NCBI GenBank assembly: GCA_019914995.1
Contig: CM034129.1
Span: forward strand, 62,001-126,000
DNA from: Acanthochlamys bracteata
Lineage: Eukaryota; Streptophyta; Magnoliopsida; Pandanales; Velloziaceae
Length of the DNA stretch: 64,000 nucleotides
Direction: 5' to 3'
Shown here: positions 1-11,675 of the stretch, in pieces
Layout: each line of letters starts with the position of its first letter
Numbering within the stretch: the stretch's first letter is position 1
Translations under genes and position numbers: made by a program
The notes under the pieces: generated by a model
Told to the model about the DNA's origin: nothing
Seen by the model: the letters and a program-made list of their open reading frames with translations, nothing else
Database searches by the model: none

Positions 1-2
1 GG

Positions 3-2340
3 CAGCAGGTTATTCGCTGGGTATCCACAGCTGATAAGTTGTCCCTCCGCGAAGTGGCACGAGAAGGAGTTGAAGCGATCGCTGAGAGGATGGTTGTCAT
101 GCCCAACGAGCTCTTGGAAGAGCTCAAGAATGAGCTGCGCGTTATTCTTGAAGGGACAGGAGGTTCTCAGATTCAAGAGGAGTTTTTGTATCTGCAGAAG
201 CTTGTTCAGCGGAGACCAGATTTGAATGCTAAGACACTGGTGCAGGCTCACCGGGTCCAGTTGGAAATTCTTGTTGCCATTAATACTGGAATTCAGGCTT
301 TTCTGCATCCTAACATTAGCATTCCACAGAACCGTCTCATTGAGGTTTTCACTTACAGGAGGTGCAGGAACATAGTTTGTCAGAACGCGTTACCTGCTGA
401 TGATTGCAGCTGCGATATTTGCTCAAAGCGCAAGGGTTTTTGCAACCTATGCATGTGTGTTATCTGCAATAAATTTGACTTTGAGGTGAACACTTGTCGC
501 TGGATTGGTTGCGACTTGTGCTCCCATTGGACGCATACAGATTGCGCTATTCACATCGGACTGATAGGAATGGGGCCATCTGTTAAGGGTACAGTCGGTT
601 CATTGGAAATGCTTTTTAGGTGCCAAGCCTGTAACAGGACATCTGAACTTTTAGGATTTGTTAAAGATGTTTTCCAACATTGTGCTCTGGGTTGGGACAG
701 AGAGGCATTAATGAGGGAGCTCGACTTCGTGAGTAGGATGTTTCGTGGCAGTGAAGACACTAAAGGGAAGAAATTGTTCTGGAAGTGTGAGGAGCTCGTT
801 GAAAAGATAAGGGGTGGTATTAGTGAGTCTACTGCGTGTAGAATGCTTTTGCTCTTTTTCCAAGGTACACGTAAACATCATACTTGGTGGGTCAAATTTT
901 GTGATGCGATGTTTACACTGACGAAATTTGAAATTTTCAGTTCATATGAAAGTTCAGTTTATTTATCTAGAAATAAGGCTAAGTTATATACCTTCTTCCT
1001 TATATGTTATGCATTTAGCCCTGGCTAGCATTTCAGTTTGCCTGCATCTGGCCGTAGATGTTTTGCCATGATTCCTGCAAGCCACAATTTTTTATATATT
1101 AGATTTCAAATAAACAAAAATACCCATGCCATACTTGCATGAAATCCAAAGAGAAATGAGTTTTGTAGGATAGGATGGCTTTTTGTGTTAAGGTGATGGC
1201 ATAAATGATGACAATGGTGATGTTACATGAAGTAAGATGTTTACGTGCTGATATTGCTGGTGTGCTCTTTGATATGTGAGTAGCCACTGGTGTCCTTCTC
1301 TAAAATCTGAAGAAACAATTAGCTTGTGATAAATCATAAATATAATTGTGTGTATGAGTCGTGTATAGCTGGAAACATGTTTATTGATGTTATCTGTGGT
1401 ATAGATTTTAGCATCTTAAGTTGCGATATTCTATTCATCGCTTAACTTCAGGGAAATGCTTTTGCTACTTGTTCTGTATTCATCTCTGTGTCTACTTCCG
1501 AAGTGCAATTTGTATTGTTCCGTGATATATATATGGGCATCCACATTGTACTTTCCGAAGTTCCTCATAGGTCTTTGCATCCACGTTGTAGATAATCCTC
1601 TCATTACATCATTTATACGGGCATCCTTTTACATGTATTACTTATGACTCTTTCACTAGTAATGTGATTGATCCCACTGATCTATGTTTTCTCTTACTTT
1701 TTTGGTATTAGAGCTGGAACTAGATTCTTTGAAAAACTCTGAGGGAGAAGAAGCTGGGCGGTTGATAGCTCCCCAAGAAGCTTGCAACAAAATTGCTGAA
1801 GTGGTCCAAGAAGCTGTGAGAAAGATGGAGATTGTTGCTGAGGAGAAGGTGCGTATGCTTAAGAGAGCTCGTATGGCTCTTGATGCCTGTGACCGCGAGA
1901 TAGAGGAGAAGACTAGAGAAGTTGCAGAGCTCAACATGGAGAGGCAAAGGAAAAAGCAGCAAGTAGATGAACTTGAAAGCATTGTGAGTTTAAAGCAAGC
2001 CGAAGCTGAGATGTTCCAAATCAAGGCTAATGAAGCTAGGCAAGAGGCTGAGAGGCTTCAGAGCATTATACTTGCCAAGTCCGACAATGCTGAGCAGGAT
2101 TATGCTAGCAGATACTTGAAACGTCGCTTGGATGAGGCAGAGGCCGAGAAGCAGTTCTTATATGAAAAGATAAAGCTCCAAGAGAGTCAGAGAGCTCCTC
2201 AAGCTAGCAGCAGCGGGGCCGCTGAGCCTTCACAGATGCTGATGAGCAGGATCCAAGATTTACTTAAAAACGTCTACAGCACAACCCATAAGCCAGAAGG
2301 ACATCAATCAGGCGATCGGTCTCTTAGTTTAGTGCCTTGA
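3..2340 (+). CDS. OBE1: OBERON-type PHD-finger protein (5' partial)
   Basis: Nuclear PHD-finger protein of the OBERON family, which in Arabidopsis acts redundantly in meristem maintenance and embryonic root initiation. Two coding exons are visible, 3-864 and 1712-2340, joined by a GT-AG intron (phase 1). The reading frame is open to the window edge and the first residues (QQVIRWVSTADKLSLREVA) are internal to the family, so the start codon lies upstream. Exon 1 carries a Cys/His-rich zinc-binding stretch (CRNIVC, CDICSKRKGFC, CMCVIC, GCDLCSHWTHTDC, RCQAC). Exon 2 is a long charged coiled coil ending in QSGDRSLSLVP. The apparent stop at 1026 lies in the intron and is not real. OBE1 and OBE2 cannot be told apart here. 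Confidence 0.9.
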
Positions 2341-3377
2341 ATCAGTAAATGCTAGTTGTGCTAATGTGTAGTAAATGATTGGATATCCTTGTTATCTTCT
2401 AGTGTTGTAGAATGTACTGGTGCATCACTCTTTTGTATGTCAAATGTGTACGATGTTGTATTAAAATTAGTAACTTACAATCTGAAATGCTTCTTCCATG
2501 TGGGGAAGTTTCTGTATTTTATGGAGGTACTTGAATATCATGTCAGTATTCTGTAATTGTTTCCGGTGGAAGCTGTATAATACATACGTATCACTGCAAT
2601 GGCATGACAGACTTTTATGTATTCAGGTAAGAAATCCATCGGGACCTGTACAAGCCTTGCATCCCACTTGAAGATGAGAGATCCACCTGCACTGTAATAG
2701 CAAGCCTGATAGCTTGTTAAAGTAGGCATAGGAATTTTACTTTTTCTTTTAGAAAAGGACCACACGAATCTTTAGTGAAGTACAAATTACTCTGACTATT
2801 GTTTTCCATAACTGTTAATCATCATCCTGTGGATTCCTTGAAGCAAAATGTGAAATGCATCCTTTAGCTCCATATCAAAATTGAAACCTCAAAGTAACAC
2901 AGCAGTCATGGGCGAAAATAATGGCGCTCTGGCTCAGGGCACTTGACATGTAGTATGCCTGGCTCCACTTTCTGCTATTAGCTGAGAATTTATAGTAACC
3001 ATTCAACATCAAATGCTGCAGTATAAAAATCTGAAAATAATTGCTGACAACGGTTTTTCAGGTTTTTCAACAATCTGCAAGTTCTCCTCATAAAGGAAAG
3101 GGTACAAACTAAGTGAGCATGTGACTTTCTTCGGTAGGATAACGTGGTCTGCGTCGAGTTCATTACCAACAGAATCTCTCAGATTGAAGACTCAAGAAAG
3201 GAATCCCAGTCTCTAATTATTATTACAAAGTTAAAAGAAGAAACCAAGTAACAACTTTGAATAAAGCTTTAGATTTTCTAGCTCCATACAAGGTTTCTGA
3301 ACTCCATAAGAAGACCTTGGAAGATCGGAGCAACTCAAATACAACTGAAGAAAACTTCAGACTTTCGATAGAGCGAG
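2341..3377. other. Intergenic spacer, OBE 3' UTR and X8 gene upstream
   Basis: The first 150-200 bases after the OBE stop are T-rich and probably 3' UTR. The rest holds only short ORFs with no family resemblance. The region just before 3378 is presumably the promoter and 5' UTR of the X8 gene, but I see no clear TATA box. Confidence 0.5.
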
Positions 3378-3932
3378 ATGGATTCTGGTGCTACAAAACT
3401 ACTGCTGGGTGTTTTGATCACCATGCTTATAGGCTCAAAATCTGGTAAACCCTCTTAGTCTTACTGACTTTAATAAACTATGTCTGAGACTTTTGCATAA
3501 TTGCTTCTCAGCAAAGGGAGCAAATCCAGTTCAGCAGAAGCAATGGTGCATAGCAGATGAACGGACCACAGACGACGCTCTGCAGAAAGCTCTGGATTGG
3601 GCGTGTGGATTTGGGGGTGCAGACTGCAAGATGATTCAACCAAAAGCGCCTTGCTATCTCCCTAACACTGTCAGAGATCATGCCTCCTATGCTTTCAATA
3701 GCTACTGGCAGAAGCTTAAACACCAAGGAGGAACTTGCTATTTCAATTCTGCTGCAAAGGTCACTGAAGTTGATCCAAGTATGAACCCCGTCATCCAAAA
3801 CTAGAAAAAAATATAGTTGAACTTAAACCAGAGATGAAATTTATATGAAATTTGCTTACCAAAGAAAGAATTAACCTTTGTGTATCTTCACTTGCAGGTC
3901 ATCCTGGATGCCAATACGAATCAGTTCCGTGA
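3378..3932 (+). CDS. Secreted X8-domain (Ole e 10-like) protein
   Basis: Small secreted carbohydrate-binding protein, 122 aa from exons 3378-3444, 3512-3778 and 3898-3932 (GT-AG, phases 1 and 1). The ATG at 3378 is chosen because it gives a signal peptide: a short basic start, then a hydrophobic core (LLLGVLITMLIG) in the first 20 residues. The rest is a single X8 (CBM43) domain with the family's six cysteines: QWC, WACG, ADC, APC, GGTCYF and PGC. The last exon supplies the final Cys and ends QYESVP. X8 domains bind beta-1,3-glucan (callose). There is no glucanase domain, and no GPI-anchor tail follows, so it resembles free X8 proteins such as the olive pollen allergen Ole e 10 more than the PDCB type. 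The exact ligand is inference. Confidence 0.85.
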
Positions 3933-5053
3933 AGGACAGGAGAAAGTTCAAAGTCTATGAGAGTAACGAAAAAGTTTAATTCAACTTGTTTTCATGTGTT
4001 CGTGGTTTATGGCTTCCACTTTAAGGACAATAGAGCTCGTCTCCATGGTGTTTTTATTTCAGAGAATTCCTGTTTTAACTTTTAACAGGTCGATCTGCTT
4101 CATAAATCAAAATAGTTGCACAGCACATTGTGTCCCCATTGTCACAGCATAACCTCAATGTTGTCGGAGTGTTTCATGACCGGAGCAGCGATGAGAGTGA
4201 CGGGAGACACTCTAAGAACCAAATGGTGCAACGAAGTAGTGTGCCACACTGCAACAGCATCTTAACACTAGAGATCAATATGTTTTACTTTAAAAGTGTT
4301 GTTTTTATGAGAAGGGAACTCACTTTCTCGTACCATATTTTGATTTGAAACTCACATTTTATGTTTCGGTTTAAAGAAGCTAACTTTAAGAACCCAAAAA
4401 AGAAAAGAAATAAATAATGGTAGCCAAATCTACGGAACACTAATAATAGTCAGATCTGTGATTCTCAAGTTTCTAACTTCCTCCAGATCTCCTTTAGTAG
4501 GCGTTGAACATCAAACGGCGGTCCAATTCAGCAACGAAGTCGAGCATCTCTACTTTTCAATTCGTTATTAATGCCTTTTTTTATTCTTTGTCGATTTTTT
4601 ATTTTTGTCGATGTGTTTGTTTGTTTGTTTTCTTCTTCCCAATCTGTTGCTTGCTACTTTCTTTATCCGGATGAAGTTTTTTAGTTTCCTGGTTTATTCT
4701 ACTGTCAAATAAAAGATAATTTGGAGTTAATTAAAACAATATTTTCTTGTCCTGGGAAACGTGCATACTTTATTATTGCAATAATTCTTGGCCCTCGCTC
4801 GGAAAGTCCACACAAAGACTATTCTTACTGCGAAGAAGAAAATCAAATGGGGACAATGGCAATTTGTCAAGACTTGCGATTTCCTGGACGGACCATAGTA
4901 ACGCCCCACCGTTCACGGCGTCGTAGTTTGGACAAGCGAAATCAGAAATATGTACCAAAACTATCATCTCTAACATTATTCTATATAAAAGCATAGCATC
5001 CCCCTTTACCGTATTAATCTCACTGACAACTGATAATTATAGCTAGTGGTAGT
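3933..5053. other. Intergenic spacer with P450 promoter
   Basis: No gene is supported. ORFs here are short and resemble no family. The last 100 bases act as the P450 promoter and leader. Confidence 0.5.
4982..4990 (+). promoter_or_regulatory. TATA box of the P450 gene
   Basis: TATATAAAA sits about 64 bases upstream of the P450 ATG at 5054, predicting a transcription start near 5015 and a leader of roughly 40 bases. This is by motif and spacing only. Confidence 0.6.
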
Positions 5054-6667
5054 ATGATGATGACGAGCAGCATCGTTGAGTATCTCACGGTCGCACCATG
5101 GCTGCTGCTCTCGCTCCTCACCCTACTTCTCTCCTCCGCCTCCTACTATTCTCTCAAAGGGACCAGAAGAAGAAATGATCAGAACCTTCCTCCGGGACCC
5201 TGGAAGCTTCCTATCATCGGCAGCCTTCACCACGTCATCAACTCTCTCCCTCACCGTGCCCTCCGTGACCTTGCACGGCGCTACGGTCCCATAATGCATG
5301 TACAGTTCGGCGAGGTCCCTATGTTCGTCATCTCTTCTGCAGAGGGCGCCGCGGATGTCATGCGTACCCACGACCTGTCTCTCGCAAACCGTCCTCCCCT
5401 CACCGCTGCAAAAGTCTTAACCTACGGAATGCAGGATCTCGTGTTCGCACCCTACGGCGAGTACTGGCGCCAGCTCAAGAAAACATGCGTCCTCGAACTG
5501 CTCAGCCCTAAGAGAGTTCAATCCTTCCGCTCCATCAGGGAAGACGAAACCGAGCGAGTCATACGGTCGATCTTCGAGGCTGCCGGAGAGGAGGTCAACT
5601 TGTCTCAGAAGCTTCAGGCGTACGCCAACGACACCACTGTGAGGACAGTGATAGGCAGCCGGTTTCAAGGGCAAGCTGCATTCCTTGAGGTTCTGAGTGA
5701 CGTGGTGCGTCAACTCTCGGGCATGGACCTCCCCGACCTGTTTCCTTCCTCTCCTTTTGCCAACTGGATCAGCGGCACCTCGTCAAAGTGTCTCAAGTCC
5801 CGCCAGAAGCTGGAAAGCATAACTGACGAGATCATACATCAGCGGCGCCGGGAACAAATAAATACAGAGGACGATAATGTCGAAGATCTGCTTGATGTTC
5901 TTCTCAAAATCCACGACGAGGGTGCAATATCCATGGAGGGACTCAGAACTGTCATCTTTGTGAGTTCTTCTTCTTGAAATATTACTTAGTAATCATCTCG
6001 ATCTAGCTACACTAGAGTGAATTACGGCACTTGGCAGGATATATTTGCAGCAGGCAGCGAGACATCGTCAACAACGACGGAATGGGCTATGTCAGAACTC
6101 GTCAACAACCCAAACATCATGGCGAAAGTGCAGACGGAAGTGAGGAGCGTGATCACCAAAGGCACGATTATCACCGAAGCCGTAACGGATGAGCTTCCGT
6201 ACCTGAAGCTGGTAGTAAAGGAAGCCCTGCGTCTTCACGTGCCGGTCCCGCTGCTGCTGCCCCGAGAATGCCGCAAGTCAAGCCAGGTGCTGGGCTACGA
6301 AGTGAAAGAGGGCACCAGAGTGGTGGTGAACGCATGGGCCATCGCAAGAGATCCAAAATACTGGGACGAGCCAGAAAAGTTCTTACCGGAGAGGTTTGAA
6401 GGGAGCTCGGTCGACTTCCGGGGAACCCACTTTCAGTTCATTCCGTTCGGAGCAGGACGGAGGATTTGCCCAGGGATCCATTTTGGGCTGGCCAACATCG
6501 AGCTGCTGCTCGCTCAGCTGCTCTACTACTTCAACTGGGAGCTCCCAGTAAGTACAGATGGAGGAGACAGTAAGCTCGACATGGAGGAGTCATTCGGCGT
6601 CACAGCTCGCCGGAAGTCAGACCTCCGACTCCGGGCAATCCCTTGCTTTCCATGCCCGGAATATTAA
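5054..6667 (+). CDS. Cytochrome P450, CYP71 family (CYP71D-like)
   Basis: ER-anchored haem monooxygenase, 511 aa from exons 5054-5959 and 6038-6667, split by one phase-0 intron just before the I-helix, as in A-type plant P450s. Motifs in order: N-terminal membrane anchor (about residues 14-35); proline hinge LPPGPWKLPIIG (45-56); I-helix oxygen-binding AAGSET (306-311); K-helix EALR (364-367); PERF (419-422); haem loop FIPFGAGRRICPG with axial Cys446. Nothing essential is missing and the length is normal, so it should be active. CYP71D and its relatives often oxidise terpenoids or other specialised metabolites, but the substrate cannot be read from sequence. Its exons look more GC-rich than most neighbours. 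A collapsed copy follows at 7217. Confidence 0.93.
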
Positions 6668-7216
6668 TCAATACAGCTAGAGTTGATCAACGACCGAATC
6701 TAATTGGGCGGGATGGAGCTATATATATATATATTATATACATGTTGTGTGGTTTAATTTTGTCGGCATTACTAGCAGCAGTAAGTTCTAGTTGGCATGA
6801 AACGCTGGTCTCACACAAAAGCTAATAAGAGCTTATACGATAAAGCTGTAGAGCTATATGAAGAATTTAATCCAGGCTATCCAGCTTCCATCTTCAACAC
6901 CCGTTAAAATTAAGGAAATCTTCAAAAAGACAAAAAAAATTTGTATCGTGTATGATCACCTTCCAATTCTAGTAAAGTCGCTCTCTCTAATGAACACCTT
7001 GGTCAGACAGGTTGTAATTCAACAAAAAATAGTTAAAAGATAAAAAAAGACTATACACCTTGGACTGTGTTGGCTACAAGGTTTCAACAGACCTAACTGT
7101 AGAAGATCTCCAATTAGCTTGGTCAGCACTGGAAAAAGATCCCCCAACCATTTTACCTATTCTTATATTTGTCACGTTTAGCAAGCTGCAAATCGCGAAC
7201 ATTTCTTTTATTTTTT
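6668..7216. other. Spacer between P450 and its relic
   Basis: Contains the P450 3' UTR and a short TA-repeat near 6720. I see no P450-like sequence before 7217. Confidence 0.5.
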
Positions 7217-7507
7217 TAGGGGAGGTCCCTGTTCTCGTGATCTCTTCCGCGCAGGCTGCTAAGGAAGCCGTGCAGTACGATGCAGGACCTCTCACTCGCC
7301 AGCCGTACGAGCTCACCATCGCGAAGATCTTCACCTACGGCCTGCAGGACCTTATCTTTGCTCCCTAGGTGAGTATTGGTGCAAACTTGCGTCTTCCAGC
7401 TCTTCAACGCTAAAAGGGTTCACATAGTGAGGCACTCAGAGTCGCTGCTCTTGGAAGTCAGACCTCCTCCTCCATGCCATCCTGGCTTTCCTTCCCGGAT
7501 TATTAGT
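7217..7507 (+). pseudogene. Collapsed cytochrome P450 pseudogene
   Basis: A relic of the neighbouring P450. From 7217 it reads GEVPVLVISSAQAAKEAV and then FTYGLQDLIFAP, parallel to GEVPMFVISSAEGAADVM and LTYGMQDLVFAP in the intact gene. One base is missing in the codon for the Tyr after FAP, creating a TAG at 7366. Further indels follow through the segment matching TCVLELLSPKRV. At about 7440 the sequence jumps to the C-terminal tail (KSDL..AI..F), closely matching 6597-6667 at DNA level. Everything between, including the I-helix, ExxR and haem loop, is gone. The N-terminal anchor is also absent. It cannot encode a working enzyme. Confidence 0.85.
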
Positions 7508-7589
7508 TAGTAGTTGATGAACTGACCCTTTCATTTCACTTTGTAGGTCGCTTGTTTGAACAGAGAAAACAAATACTTGCACCAAATTC

Positions 7590-10080
7590 GCAGATTACAC
7601 TTAGAAAACTTCAGCAGCTGCAATTTCAGAATCCAGTACAGAAATGTTCTCACCAACATGTTTGACGACTGAAAGGATACTGAGGATTACGCTTGGGTCT
7701 AAGCCTGCACTGCTCACTGCCCCTCTTGGTCAGCCAACAATTACGACCGTGGCTATTCACTGAAAAGGAGACAGCTGAGCTCATTGCTCTTCTGAAGTTG
7801 CATCCACACTATATGGCGGCCAAACTGAATATATGAAAGCCATACTGCTGCTTTTGCTCGGAAAAGAAAGAAAGCTATAAGCAGGTAGTCCTCAAACTGA
7901 TTGTCCCAAGCATGGCTACAGAAATTTGGTTTTAGCTTGGTTATGTCCAAATCAGCAAGCTCTTTCTGATGGAAAATAACAACAAAATCTTACTTAGTGA
8001 GGGTGATAATGACGGGAACAGTAGAGGTGTCAAACTGCAGAAAATCTTCATTTCTGAGATCCAACTCTGATTGCTCATTTGGAGAGGTACCTAGCTCAAG
8101 ATTCACCTCCAAAATGCAAGTATTAGTCAATGCAACCTATTAAGGAAAAATGGTTAGAAAATCTCACAATATTGCTTGAGGTAGCACAGCATCCATTCTT
8201 CAGCTTATACATAACTTCCAGAATTAGGTGTCATAACTCTAACATAACAGCTTTCCACAGGTTTGTTCTTTTCTCAAAATGAACAAAATTCAAACTTCAC
8301 AACATTATTAGAGACATGTCCCACAAGCATATAAAAGTACAAATAGCCATTTGCAAATCAACAACTCAGAGTAGTTCTAGTACTCTAGCAAGCATACAGA
8401 AAATGGTTAAGATCTGCTGTAACTTACCTTAATAGCATCGCCCAAGGCATCAACAGGTTACCATCACTGATCACCAATGCACCAATGTACAAGTCCCAGC
8501 ATACTTTGCCATCAACAATAACTAGTCATGGTCTGTCCACCTAATAATCACAATTAAAGTAGAGGTTAGCATCATAAACAGTAATGTTCTGAATGTCCTT
8601 GGGTGCGGTCACTGGACAGCTAGGGAAACTGATGGCAATTCTTGGTAAAGATTCATTGAGATTTCCTAATCAGTTACAACAAATCAGAAGTTCTAATTCC
8701 ATCAAGTATAAGAAGCCAAAGTAGAATAGAAGACTTAGAGCTGGGGAAACTACAGGAGTCTCCAAGTAACACCTTCCAGTGACGGTATCCTTGTAGCCAC
8801 TCCATTGTTGGTTGCTTGTTTAATTATGTCCTTGGAGTAGCCAAGTCCAGTAAAACTCTTGCTTGCATTAGATAGGTAGCAAGGCTATTTATATCCATGT
8901 ATGCATTAGTAAAGGACGTGAAGAATTTTACTTTTCCTCTTTAACTCTCGAACATCTGTTCTCTGCCTAGCTCCTCAAATCTAGTCTTGTTCCTCTTCTC
9001 TACTCATCTTGTTCGCTAGTGTGTAGAACAACAGTTTTCCCAGTACTAAGTTCAAATAGTGATAGATGATAAGGCATTACACGTTTAAATTGCATAACAA
9101 GAACAAGAAAGACTAATGCTCTTATAGTGGTTGGTCACTTCCATTGAGGAGCAACATGAAACTATTCCTAAATACTCATGAATTTGCATGCAAATGTTGA
9201 TACACCAAATTATAGATAAAGGGTCATGCATAGGAAGAAAAGAGCTTCTTGCAAGAGAATTTCAGAAAGGATCAAGACATGCCAAGTTTGAGTCTTTACA
9301 TCTATTAGCGGATGGCTGTAGTATTATCTCCTCAGCTCCAAATCTACAGTTCACATGATTGATGACACCCTAAGGTCGCTATGCCTCTATAAGAAACTCT
9401 TCTAACAAAGGAAGCATCTTAACATAGATTTTGTAACTGCTTCACTCCTACCACCAAGTAAGCATCTTTCAAGAGCAAAAGACAACTTCTTGGATAATTC
9501 TTCACCACCATCGAAAATTAAAATTTCATTGTTAGTGCCAGTGCCAACACCACAACCAAAGTAATAAAGCACCACCTCCTTATACCAAAGAAGAAGACAT
9601 CGAACAGCACAATACTCTGTACGAACCTCAAACATTGGTGTGGCTGTTGGACTGCAATTGACAGAATCGCAATTCTACGTTGCCAGGTTGTAGAGATTTG
9701 GGCTTTCCTAGTTCAGCCTGCAAAAGTGCAAATACAAGCAATTCTTTTCACTTAGAATAGAAAAATAACAGAATCATATCAGGAAACTCAGAACAATGAT
9801 TGGTTTATCAACAGCAGGAAAAAAGCTCATACTAACCTAGTTAATTTGAACCTTTTATAGAGCAAGACTAAAGAAAGAATTGAGATTCTCACAGTGTATA
9901 CCTTAATGCTTGCGATGACATCAGTGGCATCGAGACTGACAAAACCGGAGCTATGTGCCTGAGGAATAACTCCAGTCTCTATGATATCGCCCGAAATCAA
10001 GATTCCGGCAGCCATTAGAGCGAAGGTCTGGGCGATACCGCCGCGTATGAAGTGCTTCTCTCCCCGGCGACAACCCCCTC
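7590..10080 (-). pseudogene. RRP42: RRP42 exosome-subunit pseudogene (unprocessed)
   Basis: A decayed copy of the RNA-exosome ring subunit RRP42 (RNase PH-like), still split by introns. Exon-like blocks in minus order: 10075-9902 (EKHFIRGGIAQ, IETGVIPQAHS, DATDVIASIK), from 9717 (AELGKPKSLQP, then DCSPTATPMFE after a shift), about 9515-9440 (GGEELSKKLSFALERCLLGG), 8560-8435 (VCWDLYIGALVISDGNLL), 8090-7985 (DFLQFDTSTVPVIITLTK), and 7840-7590 (VDATSEE, AGLDPSVILSILSVVKHVGE, LDSEIAAAE). Frameshifts occur before EKHF, after GGIAQ and in block 2. In-frame stops follow VDATSEEQ and appear at further points downstream. Retained introns and splice sites point to segmental duplication and not retroposition. 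Assembly errors could mimic some lesions, but there are too many for that to explain all. Confidence 0.8.
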
Positions 10081-10435
10081 GAAACCATCCTCAACCACCA
10101 CATTCAAAAAAACGCCAAGATAACATTTTATTTTAGCTGTTGTTGTTATTTAAATCCTTTCCCACAATAGCTTTCCTCCGGTGGCCGAAGAAGCGAAGGA
10201 ACAGCGCAGAGTATTCAAATAATATTTCAATTAATAAATATGCCACATCAACTAAAATTTGATTAAATACGCTACGTCCAACTTTTCAAAATTTATTTTT
10301 TTAAATCACATTTGATAAGAAAAGTGCAAAATCTTTTCAATTCAGTTCTTAAAGTGTTGAACTCTTTCCAAAACTCAAATTTATTTTTATTCAATCTTAT
10401 GGTGCGATTCTAAATGCATTACTATAACATAACCG
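10081..10435. other. Spacer between RRP42 relic and foldback element
   Basis: AT-rich sequence without ORFs or recognisable motifs. Confidence 0.4.
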
Positions 10436-11270
10436 AATATTAATTCAAAAAAATATCATAAATAGCTATCTATATATATAAATAAATATTAATAATAAAT
10501 AGAGCTCACATATAATAAAATTTATTTTAAAAAGCTGATAAAATATAAACAAGTTCATAAAAAGATCGCATAAATTTAATTAATAATATATTTTATCAAA
10601 TCTTTCAAGAATATTGTAGTTCGACTCATAAGTACAAATAATATCCTCTCATTTTAAGAGATCAAAGTTTGAAATTAAGAGAATTTATTCTAAATTACAA
10701 TCAAATGTGATCTTGCTGTTGGACCCAAATGCTACTTGTACGATCATATGACGATCGCACTGGTTGCACTAATTAGTAGCATATGCTAAGTACTTGGGTG
10801 TGGCCAATTGGATCCAATATGATTGCAAAGCATAGTGTTCTAATTGCTACTAGAGTGCGACGTAGCGTCACCATAGTACCATACTACCAGCGCAACCAAT
10901 ATAAATTTGGACATATTACTTTTGTGTCCAACAGATGCATCATACATGATTACAATTTAGAATAAATTTTTAAAATCTTTAAAATAATTCTCTTTTTGTA
11001 ATTGGAACTCGAATTTTTTAAATAAGAGACCACTTAAACGCTATCTTTACTCGTCGAGTACAATATATTTTGAAAAATCTCACAAAATATATCATTAATG
11101 AGATTTGTGCGATCTTTTGTAACCTTATTGGACCAAGTGCGATTCTAATCTAGCGTATACTTTTAGAATTATGTATTTTATCAACTTCTTTCATTAAATT
11201 TTTACTATATCTAAACTTTGTTTAGTGTTTATATATATATATATATATAATATTTTTTTGAATTAATATT
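10436..11270. mobile_element. Foldback/MITE-like inverted-repeat element
   Basis: The two ends are perfect inverse complements over 21 bases (10436-10456 and 11250-11270). Matching continues inward in register with small indels: AAAGATCGCA at 10561 against its complement at 11108-11117, AATTTATTCTAAATT at 10682-10696 against 10954-10968, and TGTTGGAC at 10717-10724 against 10926-10933. The arms are therefore nearly 300 bases each around a loop of about 200 bases. There is no coding capacity. I see no clear target-site duplication at these borders, so the true ends or superfamily are uncertain. Its transcript would fold into a long hairpin. Confidence 0.75.
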
Positions 11271-11675
11271 TGTTTGATATCTTTTATGAATAAACTCACA
11301 ATCACACTAGAAGATAGGAAAAAAATCAGTTTTGAATTTAGAAAACCTTCAATTTAAAGCTAAAAACTGAAAGGACAGTATCTAATATTTTCTTACAAAT
11401 GTGAGTCATGTGAGTACACTGATAAATTTTGAAAATGTAGGCTAGAATAACAAATTTGAGTTGACGATGGCCTGTTTTTGCAAAATTAATACGTGGAAAT
11501 ATCCGACTAACAATAAGGGTCCGATTTTGCAAAATTAAAGCGGTCTAAAAATTCAGACCTGCGTTCGATTCGATCTGTCTGGTTCTCGTTCTAGTAGGCG
11601 TTTCAGTTTGTTTCCCTCATGGATGAAACCTAATCGATATTAGGGTTCCGGCGATCTCTTATTTTTCTGGTAATC
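11271..11675. other. Upstream region and leader of ADA2
   Basis: Holds no ORF of note. The last 100 bases are probably the ADA2 5' UTR. Confidence 0.4.

Noticed and set aside
865..1028. Open reading frame running past OBE exon 1 to a stop at 1026
   Set aside because: The residues after FFQ have no family similarity, and a GT donor at 865 joined to the AG at 1711 restores the OBERON coiled coil in frame.
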